Below, in pieces: positions 5,130 to 5,341 of a DNA stretch of 5,341 nt; the stretch's first letter is position 1, and the number at the start of each line of letters is the position of its first letter. The notes beneath the pieces are model-generated. The model was not told the DNA's origin, did no database searches, and saw only the letters and a list, made by a program, of their open reading frames with translations. The stretch is from Nitrospiraceae bacterium (GTDB lineage: Bacteria; Nitrospirota; UBA9217): positions 3,820-9,160 of the forward strand of contig DMKB01000189.1 of NCBI GenBank assembly GCA_003454665.1, written 5' to 3'. The position numbers were made by a program, and so were the translations under genes.

Positions 5130-5341
5130 ATGAAAGCAAAGGTCAAAACCGTTTACATCTGCCAGTCCTGCGGCACGCAGTCTCCGCGGTGGATGGGCAA
5201 ATGCCCGGACTGCGGCCAGTGGAACACCATGGTGGAGGAGCGGCTCGAAAAAACCCGGGGGATAGGCGCCTCTGCTCAACGGGAAAAGTCCGAGCCTCTC
5301 CTGCTCGATGATATCCAGGCGCGGGATGAAGACCGCTTCGC
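5130..5341 (+). CDS. radA: DNA repair protein RadA (Sms), N-terminal part (3' end outside window)
   Basis: RadA is a cytoplasmic RecA-like, DnaB-like motor that promotes branch migration and processing of recombination intermediates. The 70 complete codons visible give the conserved N-terminal zinc finger: C11-x2-C14 in 'YICQSCG' and C25-x2-C28 in 'KCPDCGQWNTMVEE', with 'SPRWMGKCP' between, as in most RadA proteins. A variable linker follows. The Walker motifs, KNRFG motif and Lon-like C-terminal domain would lie beyond the window. ATG 5130 fits the usual RadA N-terminus (five to ten residues before the 'Y(V/I)CQ' motif). The only upstream in-frame alternative is TTG 5109, which would lie inside the promoter spacer. 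There is no Shine-Dalgarno, and the promoter position predicts a leaderless or near-leaderless mRNA. Confidence 0.93.
   Translation, partial: MKAKVKTVYICQSCGTQSPRWMGKCPDCGQWNTMVEERLEKTRGIGASAQREKSEPLLLDDIQARDEDRF

Overview
This is a chromosomal window from a Gram-negative (diderm) bacterium. It has a general secretion pathway (type II secretion, T2SS) gene cluster, two predicted outer-membrane beta-barrel proteins with signal peptides, and the start of radA. The long form of GspN, the TraF_2-type barrel and the repeat-rich intergenic DNA would fit Nitrospirota or the former Deltaproteobacteria (Desulfobacterota/Myxococcota). That placement is inference, because there is no rRNA or other strong phylogenetic marker here.

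Layout. 1-1974 (+) is the 3' end of a T2SS operon: gspL (C-terminal half only), gspM and gspN. These encode inner-membrane and periplasmic parts of the assembly platform. 1975-2327 has no gene and holds short-period repeats. 2328-3305 (-) encodes a 325-residue outer-membrane barrel that looks omptin-like but seems to lack the second catalytic pair. A rho-independent terminator (3360-3416, -) separates it from 3463-4665 (-), a 400-residue TraF_2/PorV-like barrel with a perfect Shine-Dalgarno and a recognisable sigma70-type promoter. 4681-5091 has no gene; it carries an 18-bp perfect palindrome and then about 200 bp of heptamer arrays. 5130-5341 (+) is the N-terminal zinc-finger part of radA, which runs off the window. 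It is driven by a near-consensus promoter placed so close to the ATG that the mRNA should have almost no 5' leader.

The genes are mostly recognisable, and the unusual content is in the gaps. Every large gap (gspL-gspM, after gspN, upstream of radA) contains arrays whose units repeat every 7 bp or every 10 bp with a conserved 3-7 base core and variable remaining bases. Several sequence types share this design: NCAGNNN, NATCNGG, AATCCCA, NTCAAAN and AGATNNN heptamers, plus CACGAATNN(N) and TCTGCGGNNN decamers. One array occurs in inverted orientation on both sides of the two-gene outer-membrane module (2012-2048 and 5025-5061, 34 of 37 bases identical). I recognise no mobile element, CRISPR, tRNA or rRNA here.
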